From CAVQCX01 sp963711095 (lineage in GTDB: Bacteria > Pseudomonadota > Gammaproteobacteria > Chromatiales > Chromatiaceae): a stretch of DNA of 64,000 nt. The notes under the pieces were generated by a model. It saw nothing but the letters and a program-made list of their open reading frames with translations. It was not told where the DNA came from and did no database searches. The stretch covers positions 62,001 to 126,000 of the forward strand of contig CAVQCX010000009.1 in NCBI GenBank assembly GCA_963711095.1. Direction: 5' to 3'. This document shows positions 26,403-35,245 of this stretch, in pieces. Made by a program: the position numbers and the translations under genes. The number at the start of each line of letters is the position of its first letter. Positions within the stretch are counted from its first letter, which is position 1.

Positions 26403-27442
26403 GCGCCACGCGCTGCCTGGTCACCGGGGGGGCCGGCTTCATGGGCATCAACCTGGTGCGCTACCTGCTGCAGCGCGGCTATGCGGTGCGCTCCCTGGAC
26501 ATTGCCCCTTTCAGCTATCCCGAGCGGGACCGGGTGGAGCTGGTCGAGGGCGACATCCGGGACCCCAAGACCGTGGACCAGGCGATGGCGGAGGTGGATC
26601 TGGTGTTTCATTGCGCAGCCGCGCTGCCGCTGAGCCCGCCACCGGACATTCGATCCTCGATCGTCGACGGCACCCAGAACCTGCTGGCGAGCGCCCTGCA
26701 GCACGCCGTCTCTCGGCTGATCTACATCTCCTCCACCGCCGTATACGGCATCCCCGACCACCACCCGCTACAGGAGACGGACAGCCTGCAGGGGGTCGGG
26801 ACCTACGGGCAGGCCAAGATCGACGCGGAGGCGTGCTGTCGGGAATTTCGCGGCCGGGGCCTGTGTGTGCCCATCCTGCGCCCCAAGACCTTCGTCGGTC
26901 CGGAGCGACTGGGGGTGTTCGCGATCCTTTACGACTGGGCCAGCGACGGCAAGAACTTCCCCCTCATCGGTGGCGGCAGCAACCGCTACCAGCTGCTCGA
27001 CGTGGAAGATCTCTGCCAGGCTTGCCTGCTGTGCGCCACGGGGCCCGAGGGACTCGCTAACGACACCTTCAATGTGGGTGCCAAAGCCTTCTGTACCATG
27101 CGGGAAGACTTCCAGGCGGTGCTCGACTGCGCCGGCCACGGCAAACGGATCATCGCCATTCCCAGCGGGCCGGCGATCCTTGCCTTGCGCGTGCTGGAGC
27201 TGCTGCACCTCTCCCCACTGTATCGCTGGGTGTACGAGACCGCGGGCACCGACAGCTTCGTCTCGATCGAGCACATCGAGACCCGGCTCGGCTACACCCC
27301 CAGGTTCTCCAATCGCGACGCGTTGATCCGCAACTATCGCTGGTACCTGGAGCACCGCGCCGAGGTACAGGGCAGCACCGGCGTCTCTCACCGCGTGCAG
27401 TGGCGGCAGGGCTTCCTGCGGCTGCTCAAGGCGCTGTTCTGA
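26399..27442 (+). CDS. NAD-dependent epimerase/dehydratase (extended SDR)
   Basis: 347 residues. The Rossmann motif VTGGAGFMGINLVRYLL opens the protein and SLDI gives the acidic residue for NAD. The catalytic set is LIYISSTAVYG with Y-x3-K in YGQAKIDAE. LRPKTFVGPERLG follows. Substrate is probably a nucleotide sugar or a polyprenyl-phosphate sugar. ATG 26399 overlaps the SMR stop as ATGA. With UbiA and SMR nearby it fits a lipid-linked sugar pathway; that is inference. Confidence 0.88.
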   Translation: MSATRCLVTGGAGFMGINLVRYLLQRGYAVRSLDIAPFSYPERDRVELVEGDIRDPKTVDQAMAEVDLVFHCAAALPLSPPPDIRSSIVDGTQNLLASALQHAVSRLIYISSTAVYGIPDHHPLQETDSLQGVGTYGQAKIDAEACCREFRGRGLCVPILRPKTFVGPERLGVFAILYDWASDGKNFPLIGGGSNRYQLLDVEDLCQACLLCATGPEGLANDTFNVGAKAFCTMREDFQAVLDCAGHGKRIIAIPSGPAILALRVLELLHLSPLYRWVYETAGTDSFVSIEHIETRLGYTPRFSNRDALIRNYRWYLEHRAEVQGSTGVSHRVQWRQGFLRLLKALF

Positions 27443-27511
27443 GCCGTTACCGGCACTGGCTGCAGGCGCGGGCCAAGCGGCGCCCAGCGGGGGCTCGGCG
27501 AGAGATGCGAG

Positions 27512-28780
27512 CTAACCCTTGGCAAAGTAGGTTTCGGCGAGTCTGACGGCTTCCCCCGGACCGTCCTCGGCTTCAATTTCGCCGGAGAGCTCCTTGGCGC
27601 GCCGCACCATCCGGGAATCGCTGGCGGCGCAACCGATCAGCGCGGCCAGCCTGGAGCTATCGAGCTGCTTGACCGGGATCGGCGCGGTGCCTGCCCCGAC
27701 TCGCTCGAGCTGGCGTGACCAGAACAGCTGATCCCAGGCCGCCGGCACCGGCACGCTGGGGACCCCGGCGCGCAGCACCCAACCGGTGGTCCCGGCGCCG
27801 GCATGGTGGACCACGGCGCTGACCCGCGGAAACAGCCAGCGGTAAGGCACGGCTTCGGCCATGAAGACACCGCTGGGGACCCGCACGACCGCGGGCGGCG
27901 GATAGCCTGCGGTGATGATGATACCGCGACGCCCGGATCTCTCTACTGCCTCGAGGATCAAGGTCCAGAAGCGCTCGGCCCCGAACAGCTTGACGCCGAT
28001 CTCAAGTCCCCGCCCCAGGGCGATGCATACCGGAGGCTCACCGTCCTGCACAAAGTGCGCGATGTCCACGGAAGGCGGCCCGGCGGGACGCTCCAGGAAC
28101 CAGTACCCGGTGACATGAGCGGACTCGGGCCAATCCTGTGGCTTGGGCAGGAAGCTCGGGCTGTAGCCGTACAACACGGGCAAGCCCGCAAACAGGGCCT
28201 CGAAAAAACCCCGGTCATGGCGATCCCGTGCCGGTAGGCCCAGAATCGCCTTCCTCGCCTTTTTCATAGGGTACCAGACCAGGGCCCGCACCATGCGCGC
28301 GGCCAGCCGGTAGGTCGCGCGGTTCAAACCGGGACGCTTCGACCAGAATCGCGCCATGAGTGGGCACGGAAAGGCGCCCGTGATCCCCTCGGGACTGAAA
28401 AAAGTCGGCAAATAAGGCACTTTGAGCTTCTCCGCGAGGTCGTATGCGGTGACGAAGCTGAGCATGCTTTCCGACGATGTCAGCGCGTCGGCATCTCGGA
28501 ACGCATCCAGCGCGCTGGCCAGCTGTATTTCTATATGCCGATCCAGCCACTCGCCTTGTCGAAGTTGGGCACGGATCCGCCCCTTGCTCTCGTCCGGAGG
28601 CTTGGGGCCCGCCACGGGGACGCATGCGACACCCTGGGACCGGACAAAGGGCTCGAACTTGTCCTCGCAAAGCAGTTGAGGCTGGTGCCCCCGACGCTGG
28701 AAAGCCTTGGCGAGCGCGACGTACGGCTCGACGTCTCCCCGGGAGCTTTGCGACACGGCGGTGAGAATCCCTATCTTCAT
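27512..28780 (-). CDS. GT1-family glycosyltransferase (MGT/sterol-glucosyltransferase-like)
   Basis: 422 residues. The N-terminal domain starts MKIGILTAVSQSSRGDVEPY with the family's early GDVxPY motif. The C-terminal donor domain has GIIITAGYPPPAVV, VPYRWLFPRVSAVVHHAGAG, TTGWVLRAGVPSVPVPAAWD and QLFWSRQLERVGAG, the standard donor-binding region of UDP-sugar enzymes acting on lipids or small molecules. AGGAG stands 9 bases before the ATG. The acceptor may be a glycolipid; not determinable. Confidence 0.87.
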   Translation of the reverse strand: MKIGILTAVSQSSRGDVEPYVALAKAFQRRGHQPQLLCEDKFEPFVRSQGVACVPVAGPKPPDESKGRIRAQLRQGEWLDRHIEIQLASALDAFRDADALTSSESMLSFVTAYDLAEKLKVPYLPTFFSPEGITGAFPCPLMARFWSKRPGLNRATYRLAARMVRALVWYPMKKARKAILGLPARDRHDRGFFEALFAGLPVLYGYSPSFLPKPQDWPESAHVTGYWFLERPAGPPSVDIAHFVQDGEPPVCIALGRGLEIGVKLFGAERFWTLILEAVERSGRRGIIITAGYPPPAVVRVPSGVFMAEAVPYRWLFPRVSAVVHHAGAGTTGWVLRAGVPSVPVPAAWDQLFWSRQLERVGAGTAPIPVKQLDSSRLAALIGCAASDSRMVRRAKELSGEIEAEDGPGEAVRLAETYFAKG

Positions 28781-29300
28781 CAGCGAATGCTCCTAGTCCG
28801 GTGATCCGTGCCTCTGCCAAGTGTTTATCAGACTCCGATCAAGGCAAAGCGGGAGCGTCTGGGATACAACCCGTCCGGCTCGGCGACAAGGGGCGGAGCG
28901 CTCGCTTCGAAAGGCCGCCCCCTTGGCACTCGCACCAGCAGGTTGTTTCCGGTCACTGCGATGAGCCTAAAAACCGCAGTTGGAACCGCCAAGACGCCAA
29001 GGACACAAAGGCAGACAAGCACCGAGAGTGAAAGAACCCGCTTCACCCAAAGGGTGACGCCCGTTTCCAGGAAATTTCCTTTAAAAAACATGGCGATCTT
29101 GGCGCCTTGGCGGTTCAAATGCTCTTTCTAGGATGAGGCCTCCCGGAAACGGGCGGGAGGGCTCTCCAATCGCCCGGTATGATTCTGCGTTTCGGCCGTC
29201 GGTTGCAAGTGCAGGTTTCCGGGGGATGCAACAGCGGCTGCCCGAGGCCGGGAATGGCCGGCCGGGGCAACCGATCCCTGCGCGGTCAGAGCGGTGCCGG
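28781..29300. other. intergenic holding an NRQDAK-type repeat element
   Basis: About 520 bases between two minus-strand genes. Apart from the repeat at 28981-29118 I see nothing coding. Confidence 0.45.
28981..29118. repeat. small non-coding repeat element with terminal inverted repeats (NRQDAKDAK type)
   Basis: The left end GGAACCGCCAAGACGCCAAG and the right end CTTGGCGCCTTGGCGGTTC are near-perfect inverse copies, about 138 bases across. Read on the plus strand the left end encodes NRQDAKDTKADKH, the chance peptide known from this widely scattered element. Such elements resemble MITEs and are often misannotated as genes. The body is AT-richer than its surroundings. Confidence 0.65.
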
Positions 29301-31418
29301 CTAGGCGTCATGGGACTGCGGATCGGAGGAAAACAGCAGACTCAGCTCTGCGCCCGGCTCCCGGTTGGCCACCTCCACCCGCGCGTGCATGGCGAGCGCG
29401 AGCTGCTGCACCAGGGCCAGGCCGATGCCGGTACCGACGGTCTCGCGGGTGAGCTCACCCTGGGAGCGATAGAAGAGGCGGAAGATCTTCTTCATCTGGT
29501 CGCGGGGCACGCCCGGTCCGTAGTCGCGCACGCTGATCACCAGCTTGCCTGCCTGCAGACGCCGCGCACGTACATCCACGGTGCGGTTCTCGGCCTTGGC
29601 GGAGAACTTGATAGCATTGTCCACCAGGTTGATGAGGATCTGACTCAGCAGGTCCCGGTCGACGCGTACCACGGCCTCCTCCGCCCCGCCCTCGCAGCCG
29701 ATATTCAGCACGAACCCCGCGCGCTCGACCTGGGAGCCGAGCTTGGAGCGGGCCTCGTCGATCAGCTCCGCGACCCTGGCCGGCCGGAGATCGACGCGCA
29801 GCTCGTTGCGGGTCATGCGTGCCAGCTGCAGGACATTGTTGATCAGGCGGGTGAGTCGCTCACTCTCATCGCAGATGTACGCATAGTAGGTCCGCTTCTT
29901 GTCCTCGTCGGCCCAGCCCTCGCGCAGCATCTCCCCGTACATCCGGATCGAGGTGAGCGGGGTCTTGAGCTCGTGGCTCACCGCGGAGACGAAATCCTGC
30001 TGCTGGCGGGTGAGATCGATCTGTCCGGCGGCCAGCCGGTAGAGCAGGTAGAAGCCGCCGACCAGCACCACACCCAGAATCGCGGCGACCCACCCGATCA
30101 GGGCCGCGCCCGGGCCTGCGGGCAGCCGGTTCACGCTGAAGATCAGCTCCAGCTCGCTGAGCGGGGCGGCGAGGCGTGCCTGGTAAAGCAGCGCCCCCTT
30201 CAGCTCCTCGGCGCTGGACAGGTAGCGGTCGCCGCCGCCGGCGGCCATGGCCGAGAGCAGGTTGCCGCGAAAGGCGACTGCCAGATCACTCAGCTGCGCC
30301 AGGGCGCTGTCGCGAAACGCGCGCCCGAAAGACTCCTCGAGAAACGCGCGCTGGTCGATCAGGGCACCCTGGATGTAGCGCTGGCCGTCGCGCCAAACCT
30401 TGCGAAACAGCACGAAATGGCCGCTGTCGAGCAGGCTGAGCTCGAAGGGGTCGATCTCGCTCTCGAAGGCGGTGACGCGGGAGACGGATTCGGCCTGGTC
30501 CTTGAGACCTTCACGCGGTGCGGCCGCGACCGGCGGCTCGGGGAGCGCGCTGCGCTCCTTGCGCACGCCGCGCTTGTCCACCAACGCACTCTTGGCAGCG
30601 AAGAGCTGGCGCTGCGCCCGCTCCCGGATCGCCGGCGCATAGGGGGCATCGAGCTTGAGGTCCTCGACCCGCCCGAGGGCGTTCGAGGCCTGGGCCTTCT
30701 GCTCGTTCTCCGCCGGCGCCCGGACCTTGCTCAGCCGGTCGAAGGCGGCCTGGGCCGGCACCTCTTCGCGCGATTCCGAGCTGGAGGCGGCCTCCGCACC
30801 GACACGATAGGCCAGGTCCGCATCGGTCTCCGAGACGTCCGAGCGCAGCAAGCCTGTCGAGGCACCCTCATCGCGCGCGCCCTCGATGGCCGGCGCAGCC
30901 GGCCTGGCGACCTTCGACGGCCCCGTCTCCACCAGGCGGTTGCGCGTGAGGATCTGGCGAATGCGCTCCTGCAAGGCGAGCCGCTCGGCCCGCTCCGCGG
31001 GCGCGATGCCGTAGGCGGCCGTGTCCCGCTGGGCCCCCGGCAGCAACGGCGTGCTGAGCACGCCCGAGGCGTCGACCTGGAAATAGCCGATCAGCCCGGG
31101 CAGGGTCGATTCCACCGGATAGGCCGAGAGCGGCGAGCGCTGCAGGAAATTCGCCCTGGGATCCCCCGCCAGGATCAGGAAGCCGTAATCGGCGAACGAC
31201 CGCCCCTCCTCCACCCGGATCGCCTCGGTGAGCCGCCCATCGATGCGCTTGGCTACCTCCTCGGCGAGCAGCCGCTCCCGGTGAAAGGACTCCCACTTGA
31301 GCTGGCCGTAGGCGTGGCGGATCAGCACGCCGGTCGGGATGGCGAGCGCAAGAAAGAACAGCGCCAGCCAGAGCCGCAGGCGCCGCCTGTCTAGTCCGGC
31401 TAGCGAGCGGCGCGCCAT
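29301..31418 (-). CDS. large sensor histidine kinase with ~300-residue sensor region
   Basis: 705 residues. Helix one is LRLWLALFFLALAIPTGVLI. A long predicted periplasmic region follows, partly low in complexity, up to helix two ALIGWVAAILGVVLVGGFYL. Then come H-box FVSAVSHELKTPLTSIRMYG, N-box ILINLVDNAIKFSA, G1 VRDYGPGVPRDQ and G2 TVGTGIGLALVQQL. The regulator gene lies immediately upstream with one base between stop and start. The sensor region matches no domain I can name. The genes divergent from it suggest an envelope-stress role. Confidence 0.9.
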   Translation of the reverse strand: MARRSLAGLDRRRLRLWLALFFLALAIPTGVLIRHAYGQLKWESFHRERLLAEEVAKRIDGRLTEAIRVEEGRSFADYGFLILAGDPRANFLQRSPLSAYPVESTLPGLIGYFQVDASGVLSTPLLPGAQRDTAAYGIAPAERAERLALQERIRQILTRNRLVETGPSKVARPAAPAIEGARDEGASTGLLRSDVSETDADLAYRVGAEAASSSESREEVPAQAAFDRLSKVRAPAENEQKAQASNALGRVEDLKLDAPYAPAIRERAQRQLFAAKSALVDKRGVRKERSALPEPPVAAAPREGLKDQAESVSRVTAFESEIDPFELSLLDSGHFVLFRKVWRDGQRYIQGALIDQRAFLEESFGRAFRDSALAQLSDLAVAFRGNLLSAMAAGGGDRYLSSAEELKGALLYQARLAAPLSELELIFSVNRLPAGPGAALIGWVAAILGVVLVGGFYLLYRLAAGQIDLTRQQQDFVSAVSHELKTPLTSIRMYGEMLREGWADEDKKRTYYAYICDESERLTRLINNVLQLARMTRNELRVDLRPARVAELIDEARSKLGSQVERAGFVLNIGCEGGAEEAVVRVDRDLLSQILINLVDNAIKFSAKAENRTVDVRARRLQAGKLVISVRDYGPGVPRDQMKKIFRLFYRSQGELTRETVGTGIGLALVQQLALAMHARVEVANREPGAELSLLFSSDPQSHDA

Positions 31419-31419
31419 C

Positions 31420-32127
31420 TCAGTCGCAGACCAGCCGGTAACCGGCCCCGCGCACGGTCACCAGATGACGGGGCGCGGCCGGATCGGGCTCGATCTTGCG
31501 CCTCAACTTGGCGATGTGGATGTCCACGGTGCGGGTCTCGATCTCGAGCTGCCTGCCGTAGCCCCAGACCTTCGCGAGCAGCTCCTCGCGCGGCACCGGC
31601 CGGTCGGCGTTGGCCTGGAGATAACGCAGGATCTCCATCTCGCGGCGCGTGAAGGCGAGGGCCTCGGCCCCGCGCCGCCCGCAAAGATTGCGCGTGTCGA
31701 TCTCGAGCCCGTCGCCCAGACGGATATGGCTGTCGAGGTCCAGGCCGACGCGCGAGCGGCGCAATACCGCCTGCACCCGCAGCACCAGCTGCGTCACCGA
31801 AAAGGGCTTGGCGACATAGTCGTCGGCGCCCAGCGACAGGCCCCGGACGATGTCCTCGTCCTGGGTCTTGGCGGTGAGCATAATGATCGGCTGATCGCGG
31901 TCCCGGGCGCGGATGCGGTTGCACACCTCGAAGCCGTCCATGCCCGGCAGCATGATGTCGAGCAGCACCAGATCGACGGTGCCGCTCAGTGCCTTGGCCA
32001 GGCCGCCCGGGCCGTCCCCGACGCCTTCCACCTCGTAGCCGTGAAACACGAAGACGTCCATGAGCCCGTTTCGGATCGCGGGCTCGTCCTCGACGATCAG
32101 GATGCGGATCTTGCGTTGCATGGCCAT
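31420..32127 (-). CDS. OmpR-family response regulator, partner of the large kinase
   Basis: 235 residues. The receiver has EDE near residue 13, phospho-acceptor Asp57 in LVLLDIMLPGMDG, and Lys in DDYVAKPFSV. The winged helix ends TVDIHIAKLRRKIEPDPAAP then TVRGAGYRLV. Upstream, between this gene and the divergent PspA-like gene, are tandem GTAAA boxes that could be its own binding site. Confidence 0.92.
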   Translation of the reverse strand: MAMQRKIRILIVEDEPAIRNGLMDVFVFHGYEVEGVGDGPGGLAKALSGTVDLVLLDIMLPGMDGFEVCNRIRARDRDQPIIMLTAKTQDEDIVRGLSLGADDYVAKPFSVTQLVLRVQAVLRRSRVGLDLDSHIRLGDGLEIDTRNLCGRRGAEALAFTRREMEILRYLQANADRPVPREELLAKVWGYGRQLEIETRTVDIHIAKLRRKIEPDPAAPRHLVTVRGAGYRLVCD

Positions 32128-32160
32128 TCAGAGCTTAACAACTCGCCTCGCGGGCGACAT

Positions 32161-32176
32161 GTAAATCTTTGGTAAA
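32161..32176 (+). promoter_or_regulatory. tandem GTAAA boxes, candidate response-regulator operator
   Basis: GTAAA-TCTTTG-GTAAA has the same form as the CpxR site of enterics (GTAAA, 4-8 bases, GTAAA). An inverse half (TTTTAC, 32191-32196) follows. It sits between divergent start codons of an OmpR-family regulator and a PspA-like gene, so it could serve both promoters. Binding is inferred. Confidence 0.5.
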
Positions 32177-32278
32177 TACCGGCCCGAAGGTTTTACCAAG
32201 CCCTGTCTACGACTCTTCGCGCCTCCTCCCTAAGCTGAAATCAGATCTCAGCCAACCGACCGATGGGAGGACCCAGCC

Positions 32279-32812
32279 ATGGCCTTGATTACCCGCGTAT
32301 CGAGACTGTTTCGCGCCGACCTGCATGCGGTGCTCGACCGCATCGAGGAGCCCGAGGTGCTGCTGCGCCAGGCGGTGCGGGAGATGGAGGAGGAGCTGGC
32401 GCAGGACGAGCGTCGGCTCAAATTGATGGCCCACGAGCGTGCCGAGATGGCCACCCGCGCGGCCCAGATCGAGCGCTCGCTCGGGGAGCTGCGCGGTGAG
32501 CTCGATGTCTGCTTCGCCGCCGAGAAGGAGGATCTCGCCCGGGTGCTCATCCGCCGCCGGATCGAGGCCGAGCGCCTGCACAGCCACCTGGAGCGCCGTC
32601 AGCAGACGCTCGAGCGCGACCTGTCGGGTCTGCGGGCCCGGGTCGAGGAGAACCGCGACCGACTCGAAGCGATGCGCCAGAAGGTCGAGCTGCTGACCGA
32701 GGAGGACGCCCCAACCCGCCGCGTGGACGCCTGGGGCGGCCCGGAGCAGGCGGTCCGCGATGAAGACGTGGAGGTCGCCTTCCTCGCCGAAAAGCAGAGG
32801 AGGGCACGCTGA
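32279..32812 (+). CDS. PspA/IM30-family protein
   Basis: 177 residues, nearly all alpha-helical coiled coil. The family start MALITRVSRLFRADLHAVLD RIEEPEVLL is intact apart from small changes; heptad-rich segments (ERRQQTLERDLSGLRARVEE) follow. It is shorter than the usual ~220 residues. PspA proteins bind the inner membrane and protect it under stress. The gene is followed, with a TGATG overlap, by a membrane protein and then a VWA protein, and is divergent from a two-component system. Confidence 0.8.
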   Translation: MALITRVSRLFRADLHAVLDRIEEPEVLLRQAVREMEEELAQDERRLKLMAHERAEMATRAAQIERSLGELRGELDVCFAAEKEDLARVLIRRRIEAERLHSHLERRQQTLERDLSGLRARVEENRDRLEAMRQKVELLTEEDAPTRRVDAWGGPEQAVRDEDVEVAFLAEKQRRAR

Positions 32813-33381
32813 TGAAAAGGCCCAGCTTCTATCAAGGGGTGGCCTTCGCCCTGGCGGCGAGCCTGGCCGGCGGGGCGGTTCACGCGGCCCTGACCGCGCT
32901 GATGCCCGGCACCGGCGGCCTGCGCCTGATCATCGCAGGCACTGGCCTGGCCTACCTGCTCTACCTGTTGAGCCGCAGCCCGGAGCGGATCGGACGGGTC
33001 ACCACGGTGCTCGCCTGGACCCTGGGTGCGGCGGCGGCCTGGCTCACCGGCCCGCCGCTCGGCCTCTATGTCCTGGCCCATCTGCTGATGCTCTGGCTGG
33101 CGCGCTCGCTGTACTTCCACTCGGGCGTGCTCTCCAGCCTGATCGACCTCGGACTGAGCGCCCTGGCGCTGTGCGCGGCGGTCTGGGCCCTGCTGAGCAC
33201 CGGCAGCGTGTTCGTCGGCCTCTGGTGCTTCTTCCTGGTCCAGGCCCTGTTCGTCGCCATCCCGGAGCGCCTGGCAGGCCGGTTCGTCTCCGCACGACCC
33301 GCATCCGCCTCTGAAGACCCCTTCGAGCATGCCCACCGCGCCGCCGAAGGCGCGTTGCGCAGGCTTTCGTCCATCCGTTGA
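32812..33381 (+). CDS. integral membrane protein in the PspA-like operon, unknown
   Basis: 189 residues with about five helices (VAFALAASLAGGAVHAALTA, LRLIIAGTGLAYLLYLL, VTTVLAWTLGAAAAWLTGPP, LYVLAHLLMLWLAR, GLWCFFLVQALFVAIPE). The last ~35 residues are polar and should be cytoplasmic. Its ATG shares a base with the PspA-like stop (TGATG). It is probably the membrane partner of that protein. No named family was recognised. Confidence 0.8.
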   Translation: MKRPSFYQGVAFALAASLAGGAVHAALTALMPGTGGLRLIIAGTGLAYLLYLLSRSPERIGRVTTVLAWTLGAAAAWLTGPPLGLYVLAHLLMLWLARSLYFHSGVLSSLIDLGLSALALCAAVWALLSTGSVFVGLWCFFLVQALFVAIPERLAGRFVSARPASASEDPFEHAHRAAEGALRRLSSIR

Positions 33382-33400
33382 GCCCCCTGGAGGAATCGCC

Positions 33401-34620
33401 ATGAAGACCCGAATCGCAGCCATCGCACTGCTTCTCACCACTGCCGCCGCAGTGGCCTACTATCCCGCCCACCTGAGCCGGCTGGCCGTCAAGACGCCAC
33501 CGGTGGACCCCCCCACGGGACTGCTCCCGCCGGTCGACCCCGCGGCCAACGAGCGGCACCGGGTCGAGGTGGTGTTCGCGCTGGATACCACCGGCAGCAT
33601 GAGCGGACTCATCCAGGCCGCCAAGGAGAAGATCTGGTCCATCGCCTCGACCATGGCCTCGGCCCAGCCGGCGCCAGAGATCCGTATGGGTCTGGTCGCC
33701 TACCGCGACCGCGGGGACGCATACGTGACCCGGCGTGTCGAGCTTCTTCCGACCTCGACTCGGTCTATGCCGCCCTCATGGACTTTCAGGCCCAGGGTGG
33801 CGGCGACGGCCCGGAGAGCGTCAACCAGGCGCTCTACGATGCCGTCCACAAGATGGCCTGGAGCCAGGATCCCAAGACCTACAAGGTGGTGTTCCTGGTG
33901 GGTGACGCCCCGCCGCACATGGATTACCAGGACGACGTGAAATATCCGCAAAGCCTTGAGGAGGCCGGCCGGCGCGGCATCGTGGTCAACACCGTGCAAT
34001 GTGGCACCCTCGGCAGCACCACGCCGGAATGGCGACGGATCGCCCAGCTCGGGCAAGGCCGCTACTTCCAGGTCGACCAGGCGGGTAGCGCCGTGGCGGT
34101 GGCCACGCCCTTCGACGAGAAGCTCGCCAGGCTTTCCGCCGAGCTCGACGACACCCGCCTCTACTACGGCAGCGAGGAGGAGAAGGCCAAGAAGCAGGCC
34201 AAGGTCGAGGCTACGGACAAGCTGCACGCCGCTTCCTCGGTCGAGGCCCAGGCTCGGCGCGCCACGTTCAACGCCTCCAAGAGCGGGGAGAAGAACCTGC
34301 TCGGCGAGGGCGAGCTGGTCGACGCAGTGACCAGCGGCAAAGTGGATCTGGCCAAGATCGAGCGCAGCGAGCTGCCCGAGCCTCTGCAGGCCATGGCACC
34401 GGCAGAGCAGGCGGCGGTGATCGAGAAGAAGGCCGAGCGGCGCAACGAGCTCAAGGCCCAGATCGGGCAGCTGGCCCGCCAGCGCGAGGACTTCCTCAAG
34501 GACAAGGTCGAGGACACCAAGGGAGCCGAGGCTTCTCTGGACAGCAAGATCTATCGGGCGGTCCAGGAGCAGGGCGCGAGCCACGGCCTGCGCTACGAGG
34601 CCGACGCGCCGAGCTACTGA
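33401..34620 (+). pseudogene. secreted VWA-domain protein with one frameshift near 33745
   Basis: ATG 33401 (GAGGAA upstream) starts a signal-anchor (IAAIALLLTTAAAVAYYP). The VWA domain has its metal site in VVFALDTTGSMSGLIQAAKE and MGLVAYRDRGDAYVTRRVEL. Then the frame shifts: the conserved DLDSVYAALMDFQAQGGGD continues in another frame with YKVVFLVGDAPPHMDYQDD and a coiled, charged C-terminus to 34620. Both halves are well conserved, so the shift may be an error. VWA proteins bind partners through a divalent metal. It closes the PspA-like module. Confidence 0.82.
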
Positions 34621-35210
34621 TCGGTCGATTCGCGATCGGCGGGTCCGGCCTCGCGGCCGGGCCCCGCCGTGGGCGTGAGCACCAGCCACAGCTGGGCGTC
34701 GAAGGGGGCCCGTAAGCCGGTTGGGGCCCCACGCGGCAGGAAGTTCTCCACAGGCCCGACGAGGACCTTCTCCACCGACACCCTGGTGACCCGGTAGGCC
34801 GTGCCTTCGAACGGCACCCGCAGGCGCTCCAGCAGCAATGGGTCGGACAACAGCGAGGCAACCCAGGCGTTGAGGTCACCGCCGCGCAGCCGCCCGTGAA
34901 GCCCATCCCAGCGCGGGTCCGCAAGCGCTGCCCGGGCCAGATACTCGGACAGCCAGGGAAAATCAACCGCGCGGCCGAGGGACAGACTGGTGAGCGACGG
35001 ACCGGTCTCGTGTCGGGCCTTCAGCCAGCCGGCCACGACCACCCGGTAGGCACCCTCGCTGACCGGACAGTGCTTGTATGCGTCGGTGTGGGCCCGGAAC
35101 GATGCGCTGTGCCAGCCCGGGTGCTCCTCGACATGGGGCGCGCAAGCCTGGTCAGCCCAGGCAGCACAGCTCGCCAGGACGAGGGTCCCGATCAACAGTG
35201 CACCGCGCAT
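34614..35210 (-). CDS. secreted protein, unknown
   Basis: 198 residues. ATG 35210 gives a clean signal peptide (RGALLIGTLVLASCAAWA, cut before DQACAPH), so the long open frame upstream is not used. The mature region has VSEGAYRVVVAGWLKARHET and TAYRVTRVSVEKVLVGPVEN. No motif is recognised. It converges with the VWA gene, with 7 bases of overlap. Confidence 0.7.
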   Translation of the reverse strand: MRGALLIGTLVLASCAAWADQACAPHVEEHPGWHSASFRAHTDAYKHCPVSEGAYRVVVAGWLKARHETGPSLTSLSLGRAVDFPWLSEYLARAALADPRWDGLHGRLRGGDLNAWVASLLSDPLLLERLRVPFEGTAYRVTRVSVEKVLVGPVENFLPRGAPTGLRAPFDAQLWLVLTPTAGPGREAGPADRESTDQ

Positions 35211-35245
35211 TATGGGGTCGACTCCGATAGCGCCGCCACGCGGCA

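Noticed and set aside
28828..29131. Peptides such as NRQGAKIAMF and NRQDAKDTK as small genes
   Set aside because: Chance translation of the repeat element with terminal inverted repeats, a known misannotation.
29133..31394. Long plus-strand open frame, about 750 codons
   Set aside because: It is the exact antisense of the histidine kinase, whose motifs (H, N, G1, G2 boxes) are all on the minus strand.
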